A DNA stretch of 64,000 bases. Origin: Pictodentalium vernedei. Lineage: Eukaryota; Mollusca; Scaphopoda; Dentaliida; Dentaliidae. The first letter of the stretch is position 1. Each line of letters starts with the position of its first letter. Positions 1 through 10,660 of the stretch are shown one piece after another. The notes under the pieces are model-generated. The model had not been told where the DNA came from and searched no databases. It saw only the letters and a program-made list of their open reading frames with translations. A program made the translations under genes and the position numbers. The stretch spans positions 248,807,187 through 248,871,186 of the forward strand of contig CM062289.1 in NCBI GenBank assembly GCA_031216915.1, written 5' to 3'.

Positions 1-240
1 TCAGAAGGAGTGTTTTGGGGTCCAGTCTGAAATTCAAGATGGCCGCTAGCAGCCATTTTGTTCAAAATTAGGTGCAATGAGATGTTTGCGCACAACTTCC
101 AAATGAAAGATCTGATTTGAATAAATTTTTGTATGAATTTTTAGTACCATGGGATATATTACATATAATACAGGGTTTTTTCTCGTGCATAAATTATTCA
201 AATTAGGGGTCCGGGTGGGACTTAGAAAATTTTGGACCAA
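1..240 (+). repeat. fragment of a ~340 bp tandem-repeat monomer
   Basis: The stretch around 25-130 (AAATTCAAGATGGCC, then an AGCCATTTTG block) matches the monomers at about 13,950-14,800. It is the cut-off tail of another array of that family. The short minus-strand reading frame here is part of the repeat and is not a gene. Confidence 0.7.
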
Positions 241-1531
241 AATCCGGAAATTAGTTTTTTGTTTTTTTTTGTGTTTTGGTCAATTTTAAGACCAAAAAAA
301 AAAAAAAAATTTTATACTGAAAATTTGGGGTTCGGGTGGAAATTTTTTTTACGAAAATCCAGAAATTAGTTTTTTGTTTTTTGATGCTTTTTGGAAAATG
401 TTAAGAAGAAGAAGAAAAAATTTTAGTCTGAAAATATTTTGTTTGGGACTGAAAATTTCCACACAAAAATAATAATCTTCAATGATTGGTCTTAATCTGT
501 AGTCCATTACAGTCACCTTACTGGGATGGTTTTAAGGTGTAGCTCAGTGGAAGCAATTATGATGTCATTTATGTAATATTTTTAAAGTGTAGCTCGGTGT
601 GACGCATTTGTATATGTCACGTTTCAAACAAGCTTTAATATAAATCCTCGGACACTTTTAAATGAGTATAAAGAGTCTCATTCTCTTGACTATCTAATTA
701 TATTGGCTTCCCTTCATGGAATTAGCATAATGGGTTATGCTGGCATTAAATGGAAAAATATATATTGAGTTAGACTCAATTGCATTGTTGGTGTTATGAC
801 TTTCTTATTAAATACGAAAGACATATGTAATTCCGTTCTCTCCTATTCTCCTGTAGGAGATAATCTGTTAGAAGTGAGTGAATGGATTTTTCTTTATGTC
901 CTAAGCCCTCCAACCTATTTACCATTCAGCTATGTCTGGTCCATTGGTTACTGTGTAAAAATATGATAAATTCATAGTAATTTGTATATTTTTATACTCA
1001 CCAATGGCCCAGACGGGTACGGCCATCCCATGATTGGGCACTCATACCTCCCTGCTGACTATAACATTTAGCAGACACTATAGAAGGAATGATATTTGGC
1101 AGCAATTTCGGCACTTCCTGGACACTGCGCATGCTCAGATGTCAAATGTATGGAGGGCCACACAGGACATTAAATTTTCAGTTTTTGATTCAAATTTTGG
1201 TTGTTTGGGGGGCAAAATTTGTATTTGGCCCTGGATATTTTAGAGTTAGCACCAGCTATGTCTGGGCCAATGGTTAGTATAAAAATAGGAAATTAGAATT
1301 CCTGGCCTTGGAAAACCCTGTAAAAATGTCCCTTTTTCAGCACTGCTGGAAATACTGGAAATTTGGGTATTTAAAAATCATCAGACATGGACAACAGACT
1401 TATAAATGATTACATGATTTCATTCCCATTTAGTGTTGACTGGTCATAGATGCTGAATGTGACCTTGAATCCTTCTTTAAATAACTTTCTCAGATTCACA
1501 CCTCAGGCCTCTTGGGGCCTCTTCTTATTTT
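241..1531. repeat. degraded repeat DNA ending in a GC-rich element-end hairpin
   Basis: No gene seen. Two diverged copies of a ~115 bp unit (AAAATCC..AAATTAGTTTTTTG) lie at 240-430. An AGCTATGTCTGG/CCAATGG block occurs at 928 and 1,254 and, inverted, near 1,003. At 1,498-1,531 the motif CAGGCCTCTTGGGGCCTCTT resembles the right ends of the hairpin-ended elements at 10,626-10,659 and 39,250-39,289, so an older copy probably ends here. Confidence 0.45.
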
Positions 1532-1572
1532 ATTTCAGCTTTCACATTGTGATTTCTTCAGTTTTCAATAAA

Positions 1573-2240
1573 TTTTTAGCTCACCAACAGTTGTGTGAGC
1601 TTATGTCATGAACCGAGGCGTGTCGGCATCAACACTTGTGTTAAAGTTATTGTAAGAGTCCACTTTGACTTTCCACCCTTTTACTATGCACCTCATACTG
1701 TTTGTATGGCTTACAATTACCCAGAGACCCTTACCCAGTGATATTTTTTCGATTTTTACTGTTTTTGCAATGTTAGAATTTTTTGTAAGTGTGGACTTTT
1801 TGACCTGTTTTGCTATATATGAGTGGGGGCCACCACCAGTATGCTGTGGCTTTTGTATTTCATATATGTGTTAAATGCACCATTATAAGATGACATTAAC
1901 CCTTGGCCGGACATTTTTTCGGAATTTTGGACTTTTTCAATGCAATGTTAGACTTTTTTGTAAGTGTGAATTTAGAAAATTTCTGACCTGTTTTGCTATA
2001 TATGAGTGGAGGCTATCACCAGTATGCTGTGGCTTTCATATTTCATATATGTGTTAAATGCATCAATATAAAATGACATTAACCCTTGGCCGGACATTTT
2101 TCAGAGATTTTTTACTTTTTTAATGCAATGTTAGACTTTTTTGTAAGTGTGAACTTAAAAATTTCTGACCTGTTTTGCTATACATGTACATGACCAGACA
2201 TTTTTTGCAGATTTGTTAAAATAAACCTAGTTAATTGCAT
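1573..2240 (+). repeat. start hairpin plus ~185 bp tandem repeats
   Basis: TTTTTAGCTCACC at 1,573 followed by GTGTGAGC at 1,593 forms the start hairpin typical of the AGCTC-type elements seen elsewhere. Then come about three ~185 bp units, recognisable by TAACCCTTGGCCGGACATTT (about 1,899 and 2,081) and TGACCTGTTTTGCTATA (1,801, 1,985, 2,167). Short frames here repeat with the unit, so I treat them as chance. Confidence 0.6.
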
Positions 2241-2297
2241 GTCATACATTGGTGAGCTAATGAGCTGGACACCCCCCTCTTGTTTAACTCTTAGTGT

Positions 2298-2376
2298 ACT
2301 TTTTAATTTTGGTGATATACTTTTTAATTTTGGTGATATACTTTTTAATTTTGGTGATATACTTTTTAATTTTGAA
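2298..2376 (+). repeat. 21 bp minisatellite, about 3.8 copies
   Basis: The 21 bp unit reads ACTTTTTAATTTTGGTGATA plus T, repeated head to tail with essentially no divergence. The last copy breaks off into TTTTGAACG. Confidence 0.95.
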
Positions 2377-2843
2377 CGTTATCCAATGTGTAATGACTGT
2401 AGTTACGCCTCTTTCTACATTTATGCACAGATTCATTTGCAACTTTATATGTTGAGAAACATAATAGATTGGTACACTTTAGAATGTTCTTGTTCAATTT
2501 TCCCCACTATCCATGCATGATTACTGAAGTTATGCCCCTTGTTAGTTAAATGTATCATGTCTGGTACCTTTGTGAACACTCATTCCTTCATCTATTCACA
2601 TATTCATTTGAAACTTAAAATATTGATAAACTTTAGTACGTTCTAGACAAAGTTTGATGTTCACCATTATACATGTGTAATTACTGGTGTTGAATTTTTT
2701 GTGTTACTTTGTGAACACTGTCATTCCAACATTTATTCACCGAGTCATTTGAAACATGATATGTTGATATATTGCAAGTTTTTGACAAAATTACATTTTT
2801 ACCATTACTTATTCATAATTACTGGCATAATGGTCCTTGTTAC
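2377..2843 (+). repeat. diverged ~150 bp repeats
   Basis: Blocks such as TTCATTTGAAACTT..ATGTTGATA and AATTACTGG..TTATGCCCCTTGTTA recur here, near 3,330-3,430 and again at 6,020-6,240. The array therefore seems to continue on the far side of the material between about 3,430 and 5,990, which looks inserted. No coding sequence seen. Confidence 0.5.
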
Positions 2844-2847
2844 TTAA

Positions 2848-3086
2848 CTGATTGAGTTTTAGAAGCCACCATCAGGACTCCACTCAAAAGTGCTGAAAGC
2901 CACTATAGTGGCTTTACACTGTTTATTGGAGATTGCCAACTGGCACTCTCCAATAAATTGCAACAATCAATTATTTATTATCAAACCCTCTCTAAGATAA
3001 GGTTCCTTTTGCAGTAATGTGATATCTTTGAAAAAAAATACTTGCGTTACAAATGACCATTCAAAAGTAATTTAGCACTCTACCAG
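2848..3086. mobile_element. TTAA hairpin MITE, family 1
   Basis: A 239 bp element flanked by TTAA at 2,844-2,847 and 3,087-3,090. It starts CTGATTGAG..TAGAAGCC and ends GCACTCTACCAG, and its centre is a hairpin (TTTATTGGAGA..TCTCCAATAAA, about 2,921-2,957). Other copies lie at 16,357-16,923, 24,722-24,961 and 25,640-25,881. The TTAA flanks suggest mobilisation by a piggyBac-type transposase (inference). It has no coding capacity. Confidence 0.75.
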
Positions 3087-3090
3087 TTAA

Positions 3091-3321
3091 CCCATTCAAC
3101 CCTAGTGGCTGCTTTTCCGGCCAGGAACATGATACGTCATAACGTCATTATATAGGATGGCTGTTCAATAAATATGTGGGGTAGACCAATCAATATTTTC
3201 AACGTGCAGCCTTAGGGCTGCACGTTGAAAATGTTGATTGGTCTACCCCAAATAATGAATATGGACTCTTCTAATTGCTGTCATTGAACTGGCATGGAAG
3301 ATACCACTAGAGTTCAAAGGG
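3091..3321. mobile_element. TTAA foldback MITE, family 2
   Basis: A 231 bp palindromic element flanked by TTAA at 3,087-3,090 and 3,322-3,325. Its ends are CCCATTCAACCCTAGTGG and, inverted, CCCTTTGAACTCTAGTGG. The middle (about 3,179-3,249) is a ~33 bp nearly perfect hairpin stem centred on CAGCCTTAGGGCTG. TTAA plus CCC..GGG ends are typical of piggyBac-derived MITEs. A second copy is at 40,167-40,398. Confidence 0.8.
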
Positions 3322-3325
3322 TTAA

Positions 3326-4737
3326 ATTATCATGCTTGTTACCTTTATGAACACTAGTCGTCCTTACATTTATTCCCCTGATACATTTGAAACTTGATAG
3401 GCTTTAGTAAGTTCTAGTGTTGGACTGTATTGGGATAATTAAATACCTCCATATTCAGAAAATGATATCGCATTATACCCTTATACTGATTATTTTTGAC
3501 TGCAATGTGCCAAACAACATATAGGGAATAATTGTCTGTTTGCAACTTTGCCCCAAACGTCTGCCAGAATGACCAAAACATCCGCTAATAATTATACCCA
3601 AAATGGCAGCTAATCAGCAGATGCTTTATTTGCGATTGCAGTGGACATTTTGGGTGTAATTCCACAACTCCAAAATGAAATGGACTCTGAGGAGTCTTCA
3701 TCAGGGCGAAGGAGAGGAAATTCGTGCCCCAGGATTAATTCTATGATGGGCCCCCTTTTGAAAGTGTTGGGTTACTGATGCAGATGCCTAAGGTCGTCAG
3801 AATGATGTTTTTTAGCAGCATTTTTTAGCAGCATGTTTCAAATTTGCAAGTTCATCAGTTAGTATCCAGTGAAATAGAGTAATAGGTTTTGACTACACAT
3901 TCTTGAAGTGATAACTTTATTACATCAAGTTGATTTACTAAAATTGTCACTTCAAGAATCATGCAGTCTAAAATTACAACCACTAGCCAAGTGCAGAGCT
4001 CCATTCGCAATACAGCCCCCTTCTTATCATTTAGTTTTATGCAACTTTTGAACTAGTAGTTCTTAGTTGAAATTCATTAATAGTAAGACCCTCTAGTTTT
4101 GTTGTGTAGAACTAAAATGTTGATAAGGTTGCTCGATGTCAATTCGAGCAGAGATTGAAGCACACTGCACAAAAATTAATGGAATTATCATCATTGATCA
4201 TGGGGGAGGTGGGGTGGGGGGGGGGGGCGTTGGTGGCAGACTTGGCACAGGAGTCAAAACTTTGGAGGCCTTGGTCTTCATAATATAATTTTCAGCATTC
4301 CTCAGATACTGAAGTGTGCATTCGGACGCCCCACTTTATCACAAGAAGTGTTAAAATTAGCACACCTCAGCACTTAAAATAAATTGCCTTTTTAAGTGAT
4401 TTTGGTAATGGACTGGTTAAGTATCATCGTATTTGTCTTGGCTAAGAGAGCACAAATGACTTGCTTTTGTTTATTTGAAAACAATAGAGTACTTTACGTA
4501 GGTCTTGTATCAAACACTTTTGAGCACACTATTTTGAAGGCAAGATGCTATCATGACGTCAGCGTGTTCAAAGAGTCAATCACTTTCAAGTACTAGTGTA
4601 AAATTACACAGAATCCCTTGGCATTTCCCAAGAAAATTACCAGGTTTCAAATAGCAGGCATGCCATTGGTCGAAATATACAATGGGACTAACTACGTATG
4701 CATTCTGGAATACAGTCTGTGTGTCTTCTCACCTCAA
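3326..4737. other. AT-rich sequence without a recognisable gene
   Basis: No frame with gene-like properties. A G-rich run lies at about 4,205-4,228. The segment holds fragments of the 2.4-2.8 kb repeats at its start and otherwise nothing I can name. Confidence 0.4.
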
Positions 4738-5645
4738 CTTGTTATACCCCTCGCAACGAGTTCTCTGTGTGTTGGAGGGGAGGGGGGTATACTGGAATCA
4801 CCTTGTCTGATCATCCGCCTGTCTGTCCATAGACATAATTTTGTCCAAAGATTTTCTCAGACTTTTATGGACCAATCTGCTCGAAACATGGTATGAATGT
4901 TCACCACCATGGGAACCTGTGCACCTGGGATTATAGTTTCAGTCGGATTATTTTTCCGAGAATTATGCCCCTTTTCGACTTGAAAAAGGCAGTTCCAGAA
5001 TTTTGTCTGAAGATTTTCTCAGATGTTTAGTGGTCGATTCCTTGGAAACTTGGTATGGATGTTTACTACCATGGGAACCTGTGCATCTGCGATTATAATT
5101 TTGATCAGACTTTTTTTTACCATAGTTTTGCCCTTTTTGTCTCACAACATCTGAATTTTTTCTGGCGATTTTCTCAGATGTGTATGAGTCGATTCCTTTG
5201 AGACTTGGTATGGATGTTTACTACCATGGGATCCTGTGCACTTGCGATTATAGTTTTGATAGGACTTCTTTGCCAGAGTTATGCCCCCTTTCATCTTAGA
5301 GTGCCTGAATTTTGTCTGGAGATTTTCTCGGATGTTTTTGGATCGACTCCTTTGAAACTTGGTATGGATGTTCCCAACCATGGGAACATTTGCACCTACG
5401 ATTATAGTTTCTATCGGACTTTTTCCAGAGTTATGCCTCCTTTCATTTTAGAACGCCTGAATTTTGTCTGGAGATTTTCTCAGATGTTTATGGGTCTACT
5501 CCTTTGAAACTTGGTATGGATGTTCACTAGCATGGGAACCTGTGCACCTGCGATTACAGTTTTGATCGGACTTTTTGCAAGTGTTGTGCCCCTTTTTGTC
5601 TTAGAATAATCTTGGTAGCAGAGGCGGCGGGACTGACTCATCAGG
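4738..5645 (+). repeat. hairpin-started element with ~155-165 bp repeats (type C)
   Basis: It begins TTATACCCCTCGCAACGAGT, whose ATACCCCTC pairs with GAGGGGGGTAT at about 4,780-4,791. About five units follow, marked by TTTTCTCAGA and GAAACTTGGTATGGATGTT (5,045, 5,200, 5,357, 5,508). The right end is unclear, perhaps near GGCGGCGGGACTGACTCATC (about 5,625-5,644). No coding capacity. It looks like another non-autonomous element with a tandem core. Confidence 0.55.
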
Positions 5646-6378
5646 GACATTCACACCTCTAGTTTTAAATTTGAGTTAAACAATTTTCAATTTCTGCATA
5701 AAATGGTCACTGTTGAGACAAACCACTTGAAGAGTTTAAAAAGAAAGTAATAAAGAAACATTTTATGGTCTTTGAGTGCAGACAGGGTGGTAAAAAGGAA
5801 AAATACCCAAATTTAAACCAACAATATTCCGCACCAGTGAAGTAAAATCACTTCTTGTAATCCATGATGAACAGTTTGCATACCAGGGTAAAACAGACTT
5901 TTCGGTAGACCAGTTATGATTTTATTTGCCAATATTGGTAACAGTATTGAAAGTTGTACCGATTATAATCGGTGTATCGAAAAACCGCCCAGCACTAGTA
6001 AGTTCTTATTCGACTTTCACCTCTAACTTTGTGTAATTACTGGAGTTATGCCCCTTGTTAGTTAAAATATATACCATCCAATACCTTTATGAACACTGTC
6101 ATTCCTACATTTCTTCACTGATTAATTTGAAACTTGATGTGTTGATATACTTTTTAGCAAGTTTTTGATGAGGTTTGATTTTCACCATTATCATTGTAGA
6201 ACTACTGGAATTGTGCTCTCTCGTTTTACATGTAAATTATTACAACTGTTAACTGCCTTGTATACATGATATTTATTATTTCATTGCCTTTTATTTTTGC
6301 AGTCTTCCTGTAAGACCTCACAAAGTAGATCTTCTGTTTCTCTTCTATTTTTTGTAATTTTTCCTGTGGGCGAGCATT
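5646..6378. other. repeat remnants, no gene
   Basis: The array found at 2.4-2.8 kb resumes at 5,993-6,250. A splice-acceptor-like tract (TTTTATTTTTGCAG, ending 6,301) precedes a short open stretch, but nothing supports an exon. Confidence 0.35.
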
Positions 6379-8467
6379 TTTTTTTCGCTCTCCTGACTAC
6401 AAGTAAGTGTGAGGTACCGCCATCACTTGGCGTCCGTCGTCCATTAACTTTTGCAAACCTGGCTTCTTCTCCACAGCCAAATTCAAACATATATTGCACA
6501 AACCATCCCTGGGGTATACTCTTTCTATTTTGTTGAAATGGAGCGGCTGTCTTCAGGCTGAGGGCAATGATGCCAAAGCCTAAAAATCTTTAAAAATCTT
6601 CTTCTCATGAACCACCAGAGAGATTGCCTTGATATATGGTATGTGACACTCTTTGGTGTTGAAGATTAAAGTTTGTTGAAGAGAAGTTGGTAGATCAATA
6701 TTTGGGCTCTCTGTGGGCACATACCCATTTTGGGCTCTGCCCAAAATTTCTTTTTCAAGAACCAATGGGCCAATTTGAACCAAATTTGGTATGTAGCATA
6801 AGTGGGTCCAAAATACTTAATTGATGCCCGGAATTTTTTTTTTTTTTCGTTGCCCTGTGAGTACCCCAGGGGCTAAAAATAGAAAAAAATTCAAATGCCC
6901 ATATTTTCCAAACTACATGTAACAGAGAATTGTTATTTGGTATGAAGCATCCTTTTGACCAGTAGAATGGATTTTTAAAAAAATGGCCAACGGTTGTGTT
7001 AGGGTGTTCTGTAGGGTTGTTTGAAAAAATGCAGAGTCAGCATATTTGCAAAAATTGAAAAAACATTTTTCTTCACAACTGCTGATCAAAATCTTTTGAT
7101 ATTTGGTATACAGCATCCATAGGATGGTCAAATACAAGTGTGTTCAAATCGACCCCCTCAGGTCATATTTGGGCTCAACAGAGGAGCCCAAATAATTGAC
7201 TTGGGACGCTATAGGGAATAAGCTTTAAAAATCTTCTTCAGATCACACAGTCAGATTCTTTTGATACTTGGTATACAGCATCTCTACAGGGGTCAGATTG
7301 AAGCTTGTTCAAATTGAGTCCCTGGGTTAATATTTGGGCTTTCGATGGAAGCCCGAATATTAACTTGATGCAATATGGGGAATAATCTTTAAAAATCTTC
7401 TTCTTCAGATCCACTAGTTTGTTCAAATGGGATCCCTGGATGAATATTTGGGCTCTTTATTGGAGCTCAAATTTTTACTTGGTGCAATACGAGAAAATTT
7501 CTTAAAAAATCTTTTTTAGACCTGCTATTGATAATCCTTTCATATTTGGTATGTGACATCTCTAGAGGTGTAAGATTCAAATTTGTTCAAATTGAGTCCC
7601 TGGGTTAATATTTGGGCTTCCGGCTTCTTCTTCTTCAGATCCACAAGTCAGATTCTTTTGATATTTGGTATGCAGAATCTCTAGGGGGGTTAGATTCAAG
7701 TTTGTTCAAATGGGATCCCTGGATGAATATTCAGGCTCTTTATTGGAGCCCAAATTTGAACTTAGTGCAATATGAGAAAATTTCTTAAAAAATCTTCTTT
7801 TTTAGACCCACAAGTGAGAATTCTTTCATATTTAGTATGTGACATCTCTAGAGGTGTAAGGTTCAAATTTGTTCAAATCGAGTTCCTGGGTTAATATTTT
7901 GGTTCCCCAAGGGAGCCCAAATATTTACATATTGCAATATAGGGAATTATCATTTAAAATCATCTCCTTCAGATCCAGCAGTCAGATTCTTTTGATATTT
8001 GGTGGTTGGTGGTGGACAACACCTCTGGGAGGGTTAGATTGAAGGTTGTTCAAATCAGGTCCCTGGCTTAATATCTGGGCTTTTTATTGAAGCCCAAAGT
8101 TTAACTTCGAGCAATATGAGGAAATTTCTTGAAAATTCTTCTTCAGATACACCAGTGAGAATCCTTTCATATTTGGTGTGTAACATCTCTAGGGGTGTCA
8201 AATTCAAGTTTGTTCAAATCAATTTGCTTGTTTTTTTTTGGGGGGGGGGGGGGGGTGCTATCGAGAACACAGTAGTTAAAAAAAACCCCAAAAATTCTTT
8301 CGGTTGTTTTTTAATACTTCACAGAACAGAGTTTGCTAGGAAGCTTTCCTAGGACCAGCAGAAATGAATTGCCAAAAAAGTTGCCTTTGGTTGTGTCATA
8401 GCAAATCAAAAACATTGCTCCTGCTGCTGATGACATACTGTTTAGGCTCACTTGAGCCTCTGGTTTT
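6379..8467 (+). mobile_element. hairpin-ended repeat element, copy A2
   Basis: The start is a diverged hairpin (CTCTCCTGACT..AGTAAGTGTGAG) and the end is TTAGGCTCACTTGAGCCTCT, a palindromic terminus shared with the element ending at 9,515. Inside are ~170 bp monomers with the recurring phrases TTTTGATATTTGGTATG, TTCAAGTTTGTTCAAAT and TATTTGGGCT. A G homopolymer lies at about 8,240-8,256. There is no enzyme gene. Hairpin ends plus a tandem core suit a non-autonomous Helentron-like element (inference). Confidence 0.6.
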
Positions 8468-8473
8468 TATCTT

Positions 8474-9510
8474 ATTAGCTCACCTGACTGCAAGTCAGTG
8501 TGAGCTATTGCCATCACTTGGCGTTCCAGCATCCGTCATCCGTTAACTTTTGGAAACTTCTTCACAACTATTAAGCCAAATTCAGACATATATTGCACAG
8601 ACCATCTATAGAGTACACCCTTTCTATTTTGTTCAAATGAAGCAGCTGCTATCTTCGGGCTCTGGTTAATACCCCAAAAGCCTAAAAATCTTTAAAAATA
8701 TTCTCATGAACCACTAGAGAGAATGCCTTGATATTTGGTATGGAACATCCCTTGGTGTTGAAGATTAAAGTTGGGGAAGTTAGTAGGTCAACATTTCGGC
8801 TCTCTGTGGGAGCATATCCATTTTGGGCTCTGCCCCAAATTTGTATTTCAAGAACTGGTGGAGTGATTTGAACCAAATTTGGCATGTAGTATAAGTTGGT
8901 CCTAAGTAATTGATTGATGCCCGAAAAATTATTTTTTTTACAGCCCCTAGGGCATCTCAGGGGCTCAAAATACAAAAAAAATTAAAACGCCCATTTTTCC
9001 CAAACCACACGAAACAGAAAACTATTTTGTATGAAGCATCCTTAGGACCAATAGAATGGAATTGCAAAAAAAAAGCCATCGGTTGTGTCAGGCTGTTCCG
9101 TATGATGCATTGAAAAAATGCTGAGTCACCATATTTGCAAAAATTGAAAAAACATTTTTCTTCAGAACCACTGATCAGAATCTTTTGATAAGTATACAGC
9201 ATCCATAGGGAGGTCAGATACAAGTGTGTTCAAATTAAATCCCTCGGTTAATATTTGGGCTCAATACAGGAGCCCAAATAAGTAACTTAGGGCAATATGG
9301 GGAATAAGCTTTAATTAATCTTCTTTAGATCCAACAGTCCGATTCTTTTGATATTTGGATACAACATCTATAGGGGAGTCAGATTCAGTTATGTTCAAAT
9401 TGAGACCCTGGGTTAACATTTGGGCTTTGTGTACCGATCACTTACTGATGCACTCATCTCTTTTGACAGCTTGAGTCAGGTGTGCATTTTAGGCTCACTT
9501 GAGCCTCTGG
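8474..9510 (+). mobile_element. hairpin-ended repeat element, copy A3
   Basis: It begins TTAGCTCACCTGACTGCAAG, a clean stem (GCTCACCTGACT with AGTCAGTGTGAGC), 6 bp after the previous element ends. It finishes with AGGCTCACTTGAGCCTCTGG. The body is the same ~170 bp monomer type as copy A2 and is similar to it almost block for block. It is non-coding. Confidence 0.65.
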
Positions 9511-10660
9511 TTTTTAGCTCATCTTGACAAAGTCAAGCTGAGCTAATCTCATCGCTCTCCGTCCATCGTCTGTCAACACCATGTTTTGGTCTTCTCCTCC
9601 AAAGCCACTGGGCCAATTCAAGTGAAAATCTGTGTGAGTGATGGTCCCAAAGGTGCATTTCATTTTTGTTCAACTCAACATGTCCAGCCCCTTAGGGAGA
9701 GAGTGGGGGAAAATGCTCCTAAATATTTAAAAAATCTTCTTCTCAAGAACCAGTGTGTACAGTGACTTGATATTTGCTATGGAGCTTCCATATGAGGTGT
9801 AGAATCAAGTTTGTTAAAACGAAGTTCGTGAAGTAATATTTGGCCTTGTAATAAGGAGGGGTAAGATTTTTGGCCCCGCCCAAAATTTCTATTTTTTGAA
9901 CTGCTGGTCCGGTATGAACCAAATTTGATTTGTGGTATTATTGGGTCATAAAAAAAAAATTACCGCATTCCTATGGGAACCCTGGGAGCTAAATATAGAA
10001 ATATTTTCAAACGCCCATATTTCCCAAACCACATGGAACAGAGAGCTGCTATTTGGTATGAAGTATCCTTAGGACCAGTAGAATTGAATGGTAAAAAAAA
10101 ATTGCCATCTTTTATTTCAAGTTTGTTCAAATTGGATCCTATTTGTTCAAATCAGATCCATAGGTTAATATTTGGGCTCACTATGGTAGCCCATATTTGA
10201 ACTTAGTGCAATTCGAAGAAATTTCTTTACAATTTCTCTTCTTCAGATCCAACAGTCAGAATGCTTTCATATTCAGTACACAACATCTCTAGAGAAGTCA
10301 GATTCAACTGTGTTCCAATCAAAAGCCTGGGTTGATATTTGGACTCTCTATGGGAGCCGGAATTGGCCAGGAAGCTGAAGAATTAAAAATTTTGTATTCA
10401 GTACCCTCTAGAGGTGTGTAACTAAGATTAATCCACATAGGTTGTATCAAGGGGCTTCATAGGGGAGCTCTACATTTTACTTTATGATCAACTAAAGAAA
10501 AGGCATGATGCCCAGATTATTTTTGTCACTCCTGAGGGACTCCAGGATTGACAGTGTAGCCTATGGAGATGGCTTGCTTAATGTAGACTCATTCTTGGAC
10601 TCTGTTTAAATTGTGTTCTGTTCAAGATGAGCGCTTCAGGCCCTGTGGGGCTCTTGTTTA
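9511..10660 (+). mobile_element. hairpin-ended repeat element, copy A4
   Basis: It starts AGCTCATCTTGACAAAGTCA, pairing with TCAAGCTGAGCT, directly on the end of copy A3. It ends GAGCGCTTCAGGCCCTGTGG followed by GGCTCTTGTTT. The interior has diverged versions of the same monomer plus a C..TTTAGCACA-free middle of no clear repeat structure. It is non-coding. Confidence 0.6.
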
